64,000 nt of DNA from Arthrobacter sp. B3I9 (GCF_030816935.1 NZ_JAUSYO010000001.1:3472001-3536000); one strand, 5' to 3'. Numbered from the stretch's first letter, positions 10,029 to 18,504 are shown. Program-made: numbers and translations. Notes: generated by a model from the letters alone, not told the origin.

Positions 10029-10439
10029 TCAACGTGTCGATGACTCGACACTGAGTGCTTGCACGATTGGGCATTCCTCATTCGGATCGATGCGCTGCTG
10101 GTGCAGGAGCGTCTCGAGAGCGTCGCGCGTGCGCTGCAGATCCTGGATCCGACCATCGATCTCCTGGAGCTTGTCGACGGCGGCGGCGGTTACCGAGCCG
10201 ACGTCGACAACTCCGGAGCGCAGTCCTGCGGACAGCGCGGTGAAGTCGGTCAGCTCATTGAGAGTGAAGCCGAGTTCCTGGCCGCGCCGAAGGAATCGCA
10301 GCTGGGTAAGTGCCGTGTCGTCATAGTCGCGATCACCGCCCGTGGTGCGCGGGGGCTGGGCAAGAAATCCGCGGCGCTCATAGAACCGCACAGTGGAAAC
10401 TTTCACTCGTGCCCGCCCGGCAAGTTCTGCAATTCTCAT
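10029..10439 (-). CDS. MerR-family transcriptional regulator
   Basis: Regulator of 136 residues. The N-terminal MerR helix-turn-helix is complete (MRIAELAGRARVKVSTVRFYERRGFL), followed by the dimerising coiled coil (about 80-115) and a C-terminal ECPIVQAL segment that recalls the metal- or thiol-binding loop of metal-sensing MerR proteins, although only one Cys is present. It lies 9 bp downstream of a small membrane protein gene on the same strand, so the pair is likely one operon and the regulator may control it. The inducer is unknown. Confidence 0.85.
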   Translation of the reverse strand: MRIAELAGRARVKVSTVRFYERRGFLAQPPRTTGGDRDYDDTALTQLRFLRRGQELGFTLNELTDFTALSAGLRSGVVDVGSVTAAAVDKLQEIDGRIQDLQRTRDALETLLHQQRIDPNEECPIVQALSVESSTR

Positions 10440-10448
10440 GGTCGAAGC

Positions 10449-10910
10449 CTAGGACGCTGCCGCGATTGCGGGAACTGTGTCCGCCGGCGACCCACTCGAG
10501 GTTCGTGCGCGACGAGCCGCGAGAAGCGCAATACTCTGAGCCAGAGCCCAGGCAATCTCGAGGATGAGCATAACGAGCACGAGCGGTGACGCACCCTGCA
10601 CCAGAGCTGCAGACATCCCGAGTGAGAACAGTACTCGTGCTCCCACGTCAGCTGCTGCCGCGGACAACGACGGACGAAAGATGCGGAAGAGCGCCCATAC
10701 AGTCACGACGCTGCCCATGAGGTTAGCGAACATCACCGTAAACGGGTCGTGAGGGTCCGGCGTTAGACCGGTCAGGCCGAGGTTCTGGTGGAGCGCACCG
10801 AGCATGTCGAAAATGACCGTGGCCGTCGCAACGAAGGCGAACCCCGCGGTGACGACAAGGTCGTAAAGGGCCGACAAACGAACTACACGCAAGGCGTTGT
10901 GAAGTGTCAT
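10449..10910 (-). CDS. Small four-helix membrane protein, MerR partner
   Basis: Protein of 153 residues with four predicted membrane helices (about 12-37, 60-80, 90-108, 112-132) and a hydrophilic tail. I do not recognise a functional family with certainty; it resembles small uncharacterised membrane proteins that accompany MerR or TetR regulators. It is upstream of, and 9 bp from, the MerR gene, and its promoter region carries an inverted repeat at 10932-10942. Confidence 0.7.
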   Translation of the reverse strand: MTLHNALRVVRLSALYDLVVTAGFAFVATATVIFDMLGALHQNLGLTGLTPDPHDPFTVMFANLMGSVVTVWALFRIFRPSLSAAAADVGARVLFSLGMSAALVQGASPLVLVMLILEIAWALAQSIALLAARRARTSSGSPADTVPAIAAAS

Positions 10911-10927
10911 AGCGCCATCTTCAACTA

Positions 10928-10950
10928 TGAACCGCAGTGCGGAGTCAAGG
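10928..10950 (-). promoter_or_regulatory. Possible MerR-type promoter/operator
   Basis: The minus strand reads TTGACT followed by an inverted repeat CCGC-ACT-GCGG (10932-10942) and a TAGT-like element, about 20-40 bp upstream of the membrane protein start. MerR proteins bind dyads between the -35 and -10 elements, which fits. The -10 is poor, so this is tentative. Confidence 0.35.
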
Positions 10951-11054
10951 CAGGCTACTCTGAGTGCTCGATGCCCGCAGCGGCCCTGGACTTGCCGAGG
11001 TTCTGCGAGTCAAGAAGCAGCCGGTGTCCTCGAAACTGGCCGGTCCCGCGGCAG

Positions 11055-12209
11055 TTAACTCTTGCCCTTTGAACGTCTCTTCTGGACAGGAGGAACGTCC
11101 AGGTCCGGCACAGCTCGGAGCATGAAGCGGTCGAAGTGAGGGACGGTGAACCCTGCGTAGCCGTGCGAGGGAGTGTAGAGCAACCCCATGTTGATGAGCT
11201 CAGACCTGGTGGGGGCCAGTTGCGTGGATTCCCTCCCCATTACACCAGCCACGTCCGCCGCCTTTTGAGACTCTGGACCGAGCTGTGCCATGGCGCGCAT
11301 ATAGGCAATCTGCAGTTGAGTGGCCCTATCCAAACGGACCCGGAAGAAGGACGAATCAAGCTTGGCCTCGTATGCGTCTTTTGCGTCCTCCACGTCTTCA
11401 AGTGTGATGGTTTCGCCGTCTGCCACTGCCCATACCTGATAGCCAAGCTCTTGGACAAAGTATGGGTAGCCCTCCGTTAGCTCAAACGCCCGGTCTAGGG
11501 CGTCGTCATTGAACGAAACACCTTCAAGGTGGGCGGGCTCGGCGAGGGCCTTCTTCGCATCTTCCACATCAAGAGATCCGATTTTGGGAAACTTAAAAAG
11601 CCGCTCGGCATATGATTTAGCATCGCCGGCAAGCTCCGCGATTTGGGGCAGTCCGGCTCCAACGAAGGTCACGGGAAGCTTTCTTTGGACTGTCTTGTGT
11701 ATTGCCTGAATGACGGCTTCCAGCTGCGGCTGACTCAGGAACTGGACTTCGTCGAACAGCAGAACCAGCCCTGTCGCATGTTCCCGCGCAGCTTCGCCGA
11801 TGGAAACCAGCACGTCGGTCACGTCCAGCGTGAGGTTCCCGTGATCCGCAAACCCCTCGGCGGGGTCGACGTCCAGCGACAACGTCGGAGCACCGGACGC
11901 CGGGTCGATGGAAAGGCTGAAGGACTGGAGAACTTGAGCTGCTCTCCTCGCCTTTTCTCCCCATTTGGCCTTTGGCGAAATCTGAAAGAGCGCCGCCCGA
12001 AGTTGTGAGTACACCGTCTGCCGGAAATGGCTGTCATCATGCTTGCTGGCCTCTAGTTCAAGGACTCTCCACTTGAACTCCTCGGCTATCTGACGGAACT
12101 CGCCCAGCAGGACGGTCTTCCCCACGCCACGCAGACCTGTAACGATCATAGATTGGTTCGTGCGCCCGCGGTCAAGGCGGCGCAGGAGCACCTTAAAATC
12201 CTCCAGCAA
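11055..12209 (-). CDS. AAA+ ATP-binding protein (archaeal-type/Orc1-like P-loop ATPase)
   Basis: Cytoplasmic ATPase of at least 384 residues. Walker A is GLRGVGKTVLL and Walker B VLLFDEVQFL; a sensor-like region and a C-terminal winged helix (LINMGLLYTPSHGYAGFTVPHF) complete the STAND/archaeal-ATPase-like architecture. The first canonical start is the TTG at 12209, but the frame upstream encodes NPYTPNAGATPE and IVIGRDELLEDF, the conserved N-terminus of this family, so translation should begin near 12270-12300 where no ATG, GTG or TTG exists. Either initiation is non-standard or the start codon is mutated. It stands alone; families like this occur in plasmid, defence and regulatory settings. 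Confidence 0.8.
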   Translation of the reverse strand: MLEDFKVLLRRLDRGRTNQSMIVTGLRGVGKTVLLGEFRQIAEEFKWRVLELEASKHDDSHFRQTVYSQLRAALFQISPKAKWGEKARRAAQVLQSFSLSIDPASGAPTLSLDVDPAEGFADHGNLTLDVTDVLVSIGEAAREHATGLVLLFDEVQFLSQPQLEAVIQAIHKTVQRKLPVTFVGAGLPQIAELAGDAKSYAERLFKFPKIGSLDVEDAKKALAEPAHLEGVSFNDDALDRAFELTEGYPYFVQELGYQVWAVADGETITLEDVEDAKDAYEAKLDSSFFRVRLDRATQLQIAYMRAMAQLGPESQKAADVAGVMGRESTQLAPTRSELINMGLLYTPSHGYAGFTVPHFDRFMLRAVPDLDVPPVQKRRSKGKS

Positions 12210-12307
12210 CTCGTCTCGTCCTATGACGATCTCTGGAGTAGCACCAGCATTGGGGGTGTAAGGGTTATTTACCGGATCCTCAGAACCGACCTTACTACCT
12301 TTATACG

Positions 12308-12330
12308 GCTTTATTAGTTTCTAATAAAGC
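12308..12330. promoter_or_regulatory. 23-bp AT-rich palindrome upstream of the AAA+ ATPase gene
   Basis: GCTTTATTAG-TTT-CTAATAAAGC: perfect 10-bp arms around a 3-bp spacer, about 100 bp from the ATPase TTG. It is much more AT-rich than its surroundings. No T-tract follows on either side, so an operator is more likely than a terminator. The binding protein is unknown. Confidence 0.5.
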
Positions 12331-12421
12331 ACCCTAAGATGAGTAAACCACCGTGTCGGTGTCCTGTTGTGGGCACTGTAGCCTGTGCTTCGCTAACCGG
12401 TGCATCGGCCGGCCCCGCTAA

Positions 12422-13127
12422 CAGCGTGTCATAGCGTCATCCTCCCGTCGTTCGCCGGCGGTCTGGTCGGAGACCCTCGCCTGGGGAACAGCCGCCGACG
12501 TCGGCTCGAAGCCGAAGTCCGCGTGGTCCTTTGTCGACTTCGTCGCCTCCGACCTCGACGTCGCCGCGGCGTTCCTGGACCAGCCGCATCTGTCCTACTC
12601 GAACCGCAACCTGCTAGTCGCCGTGGACGCTTCTGGGAACGGTCGCGTCGTCGTCCGGATCCCGCTCACGAATCTTCAGCCCGGCAGCGTGGGATGGCAA
12701 GACGGGAGTCTCTGGTTCTCCTGGACGGCGCCGCGCAGCGCCGCCGGTGAGAACCCCAACTACCCGCAGCCCTATACCCGGGTGGTGCGCATCAACACGT
12801 CCACATGGAAGACCGCCAGCGAACTCCAGGTGTGGAACCCCGGCTATGTCTTCACGTACAGCGCTGTCGCTGAGCTCGAACAATGAGGTCGGGATCGCGG
12901 TGGCGTGGGGTGGCCCGAGGGACGAAGCAGCCACAGCGTACGGGATCCTCGGTGGCTTCGTCGTCTGGTACCAGGACGGATCCACCGCGACCGAAGGCCG
13001 GTGGGGCGACTTCCTCCGCACACACCGGTCCCAAGTGACTCCTGCCCACTTCGACGGGTTCGGCTACTTCACCACCAACGGGGGCAGCATCACGCAAAAC
13101 CCCTACCACGTTCGGTACGGGCGCTAA
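12422..13127 (+). pseudogene. Truncated, frameshifted secreted/beta-rich protein gene
   Basis: Coding signal begins right after a stop at 12419 and runs in one frame through SAWSFVDFVASDLDVAAAFL, SLWFSWTAPRS and TWKTASELQVWNPGYVFTY to a TGA at about 12886. It resumes one frame over with NEVGIAVAWGGPRDEAA, FVVWYQDGSTATEGRWGDFL and YFTTNGGSITQNPYHVRYG. The two parts join smoothly at 12878-12886, so a 1-bp indel is the simplest explanation. There is no plausible start codon or signal peptide, so the 5' half is lost as well. Trp- and Gly-rich beta-strand pattern suggests a surface or secreted repeat protein; family not recognised. Confidence 0.65.
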
Positions 13128-13193
13128 GCGGAACCTCGGTCGCGGGCATATCCTGCAGGAAGACCTGTCGTTGACCAGTTCCCGGAGGAGACC

Positions 13194-13589
13194 ATGGAAA
13201 TGCCCAAAGCGTCCGACGCCGACAAGGAGCACTTCCGCTCAGTGCTCCCCGACCACCCCGAGGTGGTCATCAAGCCGATGTTCGGAAACCTCGGGGCGTT
13301 CATCAACGGCAACATGTTCGCCGGTCTGTTCGGCCCCACCATCGGCGTGAAGCTGGCCGCGGCCGACAAGGAAGAGCTCGAAAGCACCGAACGGACCGTG
13401 CCGTTCGGGCCGCCCGAACGCCCCATGGGCGGCTATACCGGGCTGCCGGAGATCTGGAACGCCGAGGGCGACGGCGATGAGGCCCGGGCCAAGGCTTGGG
13501 TGGAAAAGGCCTTCGAGCACGTGAGCACGCTGCCGCCCAAGGCTCCGAAATCCGCAGGCGCGCCGAAGGCCAAGGCCGCGAAGAAGTAG
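13194..13589 (+). CDS. TfoX/Sxy N-terminal domain protein
   Basis: Small cytoplasmic protein of 131 residues. The TfoX_N core is clear: VVIKPMFGNLGAFINGNMFAGLFG and IGVKLAAADKEEL, then MGGYTGLPEIW. In gammaproteobacteria the domain belongs to competence regulators; in actinobacteria it occurs alone with no known role, so no competence function is implied. The C-terminal tail is Lys/Ala-rich. GGAGG lies 6 nt before the ATG. The stop is 2 bp from the start of the flavin monooxygenase gene, so the two form an operon. Confidence 0.85.
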   Translation: MEMPKASDADKEHFRSVLPDHPEVVIKPMFGNLGAFINGNMFAGLFGPTIGVKLAAADKEELESTERTVPFGPPERPMGGYTGLPEIWNAEGDGDEARAKAWVEKAFEHVSTLPPKAPKSAGAPKAKAAKK

Positions 13590-13591
13590 CC

Positions 13592-14875
13592 ATGCGCTCC
13601 CCCGCCGCAGGACCGCACAACGAGGTCGACACCCTGGTGATCGGCGCGGGGCAGGCCGGCCTGGCCACGAGCTACTGGCTGACCCGGCACGGCGTCGAGC
13701 ATCAACTGCTGGAGCAGCGGCCGGAACTGGGCGGCGCGTGGCAGGACCGCTGGAGCTCGTTCTACCTGAACACCCCGAACTTTGCGTTCCTGCTGCCCGG
13801 CTGGACCTACGACGGTCCGGAACCTGACGCGTTCCTGCCCCGCGACGCCGTGATCGAGCTGTTTAGGAACTATGCGCGGCGGATCATGGCGCCTGTGCTG
13901 CTGGGGACCGAGATCACGCGCGTAGCCGAAGCGGACAGCAGCTCCACTACACTGAGCGGCTTCGCCGTGGAAACCAGCAGGGGGAACTGGCTGGCACGGA
14001 ACGTCGTCCTCGCGAACGGGGCCTACCAGCGGCCGCGGGTTCCGGCGTCGGCCGCTGAACTCCCCCGGCATATCCGCCAGCTGCACAGCCATGATTACCG
14101 GAACCCTGCGCAGCTGCCCGACGGCGCGGTGCTGGTGGTGGGGACCGGGCAGTCGGGCGGGCAGATCACCGAGGACCTGCTTGCCGCCGGCCGCGAGGTG
14201 CACTTGTCGGTGTCGGCCTGCCCCGAGGCGCCGCGGCGCTACCGCGGCCAGGACATCTTCTACTGGCTCCTGCAGGTCAACCTGCACGGGCCCCACCACG
14301 GCATCAACGGCCTGCAGGTGGAGCAGCTCCCTTCCCCCGCCGCACGGTTCCTGTGCAATCCACTCATCTCCGGCAACGACGGCGGGCACAGCATCCGCCT
14401 GCGCGATCTCGGCCGCCGGGGCGTCCGGCTGCACGGCCACTTCGAGGGAACGGACGACGGCGTCCTCGTCTTCAGCGACGACCTCCCGACCCGTCTCGCG
14501 CTGGCGGAGGCGGGGTTCGGGCAGCGGATGAAGGTGATTATTGACGCGTACATCGCCGCGGCCGGCATTGACGCACCCCCGGCGGAAACCGTGCCCGCCG
14601 ACGAGTGGCTGCCGGTGGAACCAGGGGCCCGCCTCGGCCTCGACGCGGCGGGCATCACCTCCGTCATCTGGAGCACCGGTTACGGGCTGGACTTCGGCTT
14701 CCTGGACATCCCCGTGCTCGACCAGTGGAACTACCCGCGCCACTCCCGCGGCGTCACCGAGGTCCCCGGCCTCTACACCGTGGGACTCCCCTGGCTCACC
14801 CGGCACGCATCGTCAACGGTGGCACTGGTCGGGGCGGACGCGGAGTACGTCGCGGGGCACATCGCGGCGCGATGA
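13592..14875 (+). CDS. FAD-dependent NAD(P)-binding monooxygenase (flavin monooxygenase-like)
   Basis: Class B-type flavoprotein of 427 residues. The FAD site is VIGAGQAGLATSYWL (about 11-25), then GGAW at 51-54; the NADPH site is VVGTGQSGGQITEDL near 180. The ATG at 13592 follows the TfoX-like stop by 2 bp; the open frame upstream is the shadow of that gene. CzcO/YpdA-type and lysine/ornithine monooxygenases share this layout; the substrate is unknown. A decayed partial copy with high similarity lies at 54720-55197. Confidence 0.88.
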   Translation: MRSPAAGPHNEVDTLVIGAGQAGLATSYWLTRHGVEHQLLEQRPELGGAWQDRWSSFYLNTPNFAFLLPGWTYDGPEPDAFLPRDAVIELFRNYARRIMAPVLLGTEITRVAEADSSSTTLSGFAVETSRGNWLARNVVLANGAYQRPRVPASAAELPRHIRQLHSHDYRNPAQLPDGAVLVVGTGQSGGQITEDLLAAGREVHLSVSACPEAPRRYRGQDIFYWLLQVNLHGPHHGINGLQVEQLPSPAARFLCNPLISGNDGGHSIRLRDLGRRGVRLHGHFEGTDDGVLVFSDDLPTRLALAEAGFGQRMKVIIDAYIAAAGIDAPPAETVPADEWLPVEPGARLGLDAAGITSVIWSTGYGLDFGFLDIPVLDQWNYPRHSRGVTEVPGLYTVGLPWLTRHASSTVALVGADAEYVAGHIAAR

Positions 14876-14956
14876 CCAATCAGGCTGCTATGAGGACTTA
14901 TGGACATGACCTAGAGTTGGCGCACGTCCAATGCGAGGAAGCTGCGAGGTGCAAGT

Positions 14957-15199
14957 GTGAACGAGTACGAGGCCTCACTGGTCATAAGGTCCGGAGCGGA
15001 GCTCCTGTCTTCGGCTTCGTCTGATCCTCGCGCGGAGGAAGGTTACCCGGCGGTCAAGGCCAATATCTCGCAGGCACTGGAGCGCATAGCGGAAGCTCTT
15101 GCAAATTTTGAAGCCGGTTCGGGAGCGCCAAGCCGCTCAATCGGGTGGGTTCAGGACCTTCACCGCGTAGCGGACGATTTGATGGATCGACAGGGCTGA
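14957..15199 (+). CDS. Small hypothetical protein upstream of lipid kinase
   Basis: Predicted protein of 80 residues starting at GTG with GAGGTGCAA just upstream. It is mostly helical (VKANISQALERIAEALANFEAG) and charged, with no membrane segment or recognised domain. It ends 7 bp before the lipid kinase gene and reads in the same direction, so cotranscription is likely. Codon use matches the neighbouring genes, which supports it being real. Confidence 0.55.
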   Translation: MNEYEASLVIRSGAELLSSASSDPRAEEGYPAVKANISQALERIAEALANFEAGSGAPSRSIGWVQDLHRVADDLMDRQG

Positions 15200-15206
15200 A
15201 AGACCG

Positions 15207-16112
15207 ATGACAGCCAGCGGCCCTGACCTGGCACCTGCAGCCCGTTTTGATCGGGCTGTGCTGGTCTTCAATCCCGGCAAGCCTGGCATGGCCGCCAGGA
15301 TCAACGAGCTGCGACGGGATCTGGCCGATGGAGTACCTGATCTGCAGGTTGATGTGCTGCCCACGGGCTTTGCCGGCCACGCGCGGGACCTTGCGCGGTC
15401 CGTGGCGGCCACAGGGTCCCCGCTCATTGTTTCAGTCAGCGGCGACGGCGGGTACAACGAGGTCGTGAACGGGGTGATGGACGTTCCAGGCAGCAAGGCG
15501 GTGTGCACCGTTGTCCCGGCAGGTAACGCCAACGACCATCACCGCAGCATGCCCGCACGACCGTTGCCTGAGGCGGTCCGGGACGACCCGGTCCGGCACA
15601 TCGACCTGTTGCGCATTACCTTTGGAAAGGAACAGCCGGCACAGGTCCACTACGCCCACTCCTACATTGGTTTCGGACTTACGCCGCTGATGGCAATCGG
15701 AATCGAGAGCGGGGGGAAGGGCAAATTCCTCGAACTTGTGTCCGTCGCCCGCACACTCTCTCACCTGAGTCCGTTCGAGCTCGTCCGGGCAGACGGGGCC
15801 ACCGCGCGCTTGGACAGCCTGATTCTGGCCAATATTTCGCGGATGGCAAAGTATGGGACTGTCAGCGAGTCTGTCGGCCCCGATGACGGCCGGTTCGAGG
15901 TTGTGACGCTCCCGCACTCCGGTCGCTGGAAGATGGCCCTGATGACTCTTCGGGCCGTGACCCTGGGACTCGGAAATCAACCAAGCGTCAGCAGCTACGC
16001 ATTCACCACGCGGGACGCTGTCCCTTGCCAGATTGACGGCGAGGTCAGGCATCTTCCCGCCGCCGCCCATGTTCTTGTGGAAAGCGCGAAGGGCGCCCTG
16101 GCGGTTATCTGA
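15207..16112 (+). CDS. Diacylglycerol/lipid kinase-like protein
   Basis: Protein of 301 residues in the DAGK catalytic-domain family. Visible motifs: VFNPGKPG at the N-terminus (phosphate-binding start), SGDGGYNEVVNGVMD around 80 and PAGNANDHHRS around 105. In active lipid kinases the glycine-rich loop reads GGDGT; here it is SGDGG, lacking the usual Thr and first Gly, so activity or nucleotide specificity may be altered. The C-terminal beta domain (ISRMAKYGT, CQIDGE) is intact. The substrate is probably a membrane lipid, but this is family-based. Confidence 0.8.
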   Translation: MTASGPDLAPAARFDRAVLVFNPGKPGMAARINELRRDLADGVPDLQVDVLPTGFAGHARDLARSVAATGSPLIVSVSGDGGYNEVVNGVMDVPGSKAVCTVVPAGNANDHHRSMPARPLPEAVRDDPVRHIDLLRITFGKEQPAQVHYAHSYIGFGLTPLMAIGIESGGKGKFLELVSVARTLSHLSPFELVRADGATARLDSLILANISRMAKYGTVSESVGPDDGRFEVVTLPHSGRWKMALMTLRAVTLGLGNQPSVSSYAFTTRDAVPCQIDGEVRHLPAAAHVLVESAKGALAVI

Positions 16113-16230
16113 TGCAAGGTCGCCCTCGCGTGCCTCGAGGGATCCCGCTCGACGGCTTCGAGGGGTGCGTTAGGCGGGTACCTGTATGGTTCGAAGTCAG
16201 GAGCCTTTCGGTTCCGCTACAGGAGCAATC

Positions 16231-16380
16231 ATGGCTGACAAATCCCCCCGCCAAGCAGCATCGAAGAAATCCGCCAAGACCATCAAGGAAAAACGCGCCG
16301 ACAAGAAGGCCGCCTCGGGACCCTCCACCTCCGGAGACACGACCACCACCGCCAAGTCGGCAAGCTCCAAGAAGAAGTGA
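16231..16380 (+). CDS. Small Lys-rich conserved actinobacterial protein
   Basis: Predicted 49-residue protein. An in-frame GTG-started extension exists upstream, but CAGGAG 6 nt before the ATG at 16231 and the typical opening MADKSPRQ fix the start. It is rich in Lys, Ser and Thr with a low-complexity tail, pI clearly basic, with no membrane segment; possibly nucleic-acid-associated. Very short proteins starting M(A/S)DKSPRQ and followed by a Lys-rich tail are widespread in Actinobacteria. Its stop overlaps the next gene region, so the two are probably coupled. Confidence 0.7.
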   Translation: MADKSPRQAASKKSAKTIKEKRADKKAASGPSTSGDTTTTAKSASSKKK

Positions 16381-16385
16381 CCAGT

Positions 16386-17537
16386 ATGACCGATCACCTC
16401 ACGCTCGGCGTGCTTTCCAGCACCCGAAAACCTGACGAGCGCCGCCTTCCGATACATCCCCTGCATTTGAAGCGCATCGCCCCCGAAATCCGGCAGCACC
16501 TGATTTTTGAGGAAGGCTACGGCGAGCGTTTCGGCGTTTCGGACTCCCATCTGGCACCGCTTGTGGGGCGCATCGCCCCGCGCGCGCAAGTGTTGGCGGA
16601 GGCCGACGTCGTCCTCCTGCCCAAACCGCAGCCCGAAGACCTCGCCGAACTCCGTGACGGGCAGGTCCTTTGGGGTTGGCCACACTGCGTCCAGGACCGG
16701 GCCATCACCCAGTTGGCAATCGACAAGAAACTCACGCTGATCGCCTTCGAAGCTATGAACCACTGGGCCAGCGACGGCGGATTCGGGCTGCACGTGTTCC
16801 ACAAGAACAACGAACTGGCCGGTTACTGCTCGGTGCTGCATTCCCTGGCCCTGACCGGCTCCACCGGGGACTACGGCCGGAGACTCAGCGCCGTCGTCAT
16901 CGGATTTGGCGCGACCGCCCGAGGTGCCGTCACCGCCCTTAACGCCCACGGCATCCATGATGTCCAGGTCCTGACCAACCGCGGGGTGGCCGCCGTGGGT
17001 TCGCCCATCCATTCGGTGCGGATTGTTCAGTTCGATCATGACCTCAAGGCGCCGTTCCTCAGTGAGGTCATCTCCGAACGCGGACGGGTCCCGCTGGCGC
17101 CGTTCCTGGCCGAAAGCGACATCGTGGTCAACTGCACCTTGCAAAACCCCAATGCACCCTTGACCTACCTGCGCACCGAGGACCTGGCCGCTTTCCGGCC
17201 CGGCAGCCTGATCGTGGATGTTTCCTGCGATGAGGGAATGGGCTTTAGCTGGGCCAAGACCACCACCTTCGCCGAGCCGATGTTCACGGTGGGTGACCAC
17301 ATCGATTACTACGCGGTGGACCACAGCCCCTCCTACCTTTGGAAGTCCTCCAGTTGGGAAATCAGTGAAGCCCTGCTGCCCTTCCTGGAAACCGTGATCA
17401 CCGGCCCCACGGCCTGGACGGGAAACGAAACAATCCGCCGCGCTATCGAAATCCGCGAGGGCGTCATTCTGAACCAGGACGTGCTGCAGTTCCAGCAACG
17501 GGAGACGGCATACCCGCACTCCCAACTGCCCGCCTAG
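16386..17537 (+). CDS. Alanine dehydrogenase/N5-(carboxyethyl)ornithine synthase-like enzyme
   Basis: NAD(P)-dependent oxidoreductase of 383 residues in the AlaDH/PNT superfamily, closest in layout to N5-(carboxyethyl)ornithine synthase. The N-terminal catalytic part has KPDERRLPIHP (substrate-binding Lys/Arg region) and the Rossmann motif is VIGFGATARGAVTAL near 165. CEO synthases reductively condense amino acids with pyruvate; the substrate here is not proven. The ATG at 16386 is preferred; a GTG at 16377 overlaps the stop of the 49-residue gene (GTGA) and would add three residues. Confidence 0.8.
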   Translation: MTDHLTLGVLSSTRKPDERRLPIHPLHLKRIAPEIRQHLIFEEGYGERFGVSDSHLAPLVGRIAPRAQVLAEADVVLLPKPQPEDLAELRDGQVLWGWPHCVQDRAITQLAIDKKLTLIAFEAMNHWASDGGFGLHVFHKNNELAGYCSVLHSLALTGSTGDYGRRLSAVVIGFGATARGAVTALNAHGIHDVQVLTNRGVAAVGSPIHSVRIVQFDHDLKAPFLSEVISERGRVPLAPFLAESDIVVNCTLQNPNAPLTYLRTEDLAAFRPGSLIVDVSCDEGMGFSWAKTTTFAEPMFTVGDHIDYYAVDHSPSYLWKSSSWEISEALLPFLETVITGPTAWTGNETIRRAIEIREGVILNQDVLQFQQRETAYPHSQLPA

Positions 17538-17586
17538 AAACTGGGTGTCCCTCTTCTTCATCGGGCCGCTGTGCCTTGGGGGTGGT

Positions 17587-17620
17587 GTCTACAATGTAGA
17601 CTTTACTTGTAGACCAGATA
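17587..17620. promoter_or_regulatory. GTCTAC-AAT-GTAGAC operator upstream of the tetR-type gene
   Basis: A perfect 6-bp inverted repeat at 17587-17601 is followed by a further half site GTAGAC at 17609-17614, about 70-90 bp upstream of the TetR-family start. Placement and symmetry fit autoregulation by that protein. Confidence 0.5.
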
Positions 17621-17680
17621 ATAGCAAGCTTGCGATCCCCAAAGGATCAGGCCTGTACTACGCAACAGGACGGTTCCACC

Positions 17681-18367
17681 ATGACCCCCGCCGAGCCCAC
17701 CCCCACCAGTGCCGCCTCACCGAAGGCGCGCTTGAGCAGGGACGTTGTCCTCTCAACCGCATTGAAGCTGGTGGACGCCGAGGGCTTGGAGGCCCTCACT
17801 ATGCGTCGGTTGGGCCAGGAACTGGGGCGGGACCCCATGAGCCTTTACCGCTATGCAGCGAACCGCGCCGCCCTGCTGGACGGGGTCACCGAAATGGTGC
17901 TGAACGAGCTGGTGATCTTTCCTGATGACCCTGACTGGCAGGCACAGCTTCGTCGGATCGGACACGATCTCCGGTTATTGGCCCTGCGGCACCCCAATGT
18001 CGTGCCCCTCTTGGTCACCCGGCCACTGTCCACTCCCCTCGGAATGCGCCCACTGGGAACCCTTCGCCCGCTCGAACAGATACTGGCCCTGCTGATCGAG
18101 GCCGGCTTCACCCCCGCGGACGCGTTGCACGTCTACCGCGCCTATTACGGGTTCCTCTACGGACACATCCTGAACGAACTCCAGGAATACATCGTGGACC
18201 CGGAAGAAAACGAAGCCATCCTGCGCTTAGGCCTGCACCGCCTGCCGGCAAAAGACTTCCCCCACCTCCGGGCACTGGGTCAAGTCCTCGCCGATTATGA
18301 CGGTGCCTCCGAGCTTGACCAAGGTCTCAGCATCCTGCTTTCCGGCCTGGCAGCCCAACTCTCATAA
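17681..18367 (+). CDS. TetR-family transcriptional regulator
   Basis: Repressor of 228 residues. The N-terminal helix-turn-helix is typical: LKLVDAEGLEALTMRRLGQELGRDPMSLYRYAANRAALLD. The C-terminal domain is of the TetR_C_1 type (LRPLEQILALLIEAGFTPADALHVYRAYYGFLYGHILNE), as in TetR itself. The ATG at 17681 is preferred because the upstream extension lacks homology to the family; GGACGG is 7 nt away. No efflux pump is adjacent; the nearest possible target is the CEO-synthase-like gene on the same strand. An operator-like repeat lies at 17587-17620. Confidence 0.85.
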   Translation: MTPAEPTPTSAASPKARLSRDVVLSTALKLVDAEGLEALTMRRLGQELGRDPMSLYRYAANRAALLDGVTEMVLNELVIFPDDPDWQAQLRRIGHDLRLLALRHPNVVPLLVTRPLSTPLGMRPLGTLRPLEQILALLIEAGFTPADALHVYRAYYGFLYGHILNELQEYIVDPEENEAILRLGLHRLPAKDFPHLRALGQVLADYDGASELDQGLSILLSGLAAQLS

Positions 18368-18504
18368 AAGTGGCCGCACCCTGCAGGTGCTTCCGAATGG
18401 CCTTGGCGTCTTTCAGGCTCTTCACAGGTATGGTTCCCGTTGCAAGAAACCGCTGACATGGATATCCAGCTGATAGTCCCCTTCTTGTGGATGTCGGGGC
18501 TGGT

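Noticed and set aside
13433..14806. A 457-codon minus-strand ORF opposite the flavin monooxygenase
   Set aside because: No domain and no start signal; the plus-strand gene has two Rossmann motifs and an operon context.
16160..16205. tRNA-like GGTTCGAAGTC sequence
   Set aside because: Resembles a T-arm, but no acceptor stem or D-arm can be paired around it.
16197..17561. A 454-codon minus-strand ORF opposite the alanine-dehydrogenase-like gene
   Set aside because: Shadow ORF; the plus strand carries a clear family match.
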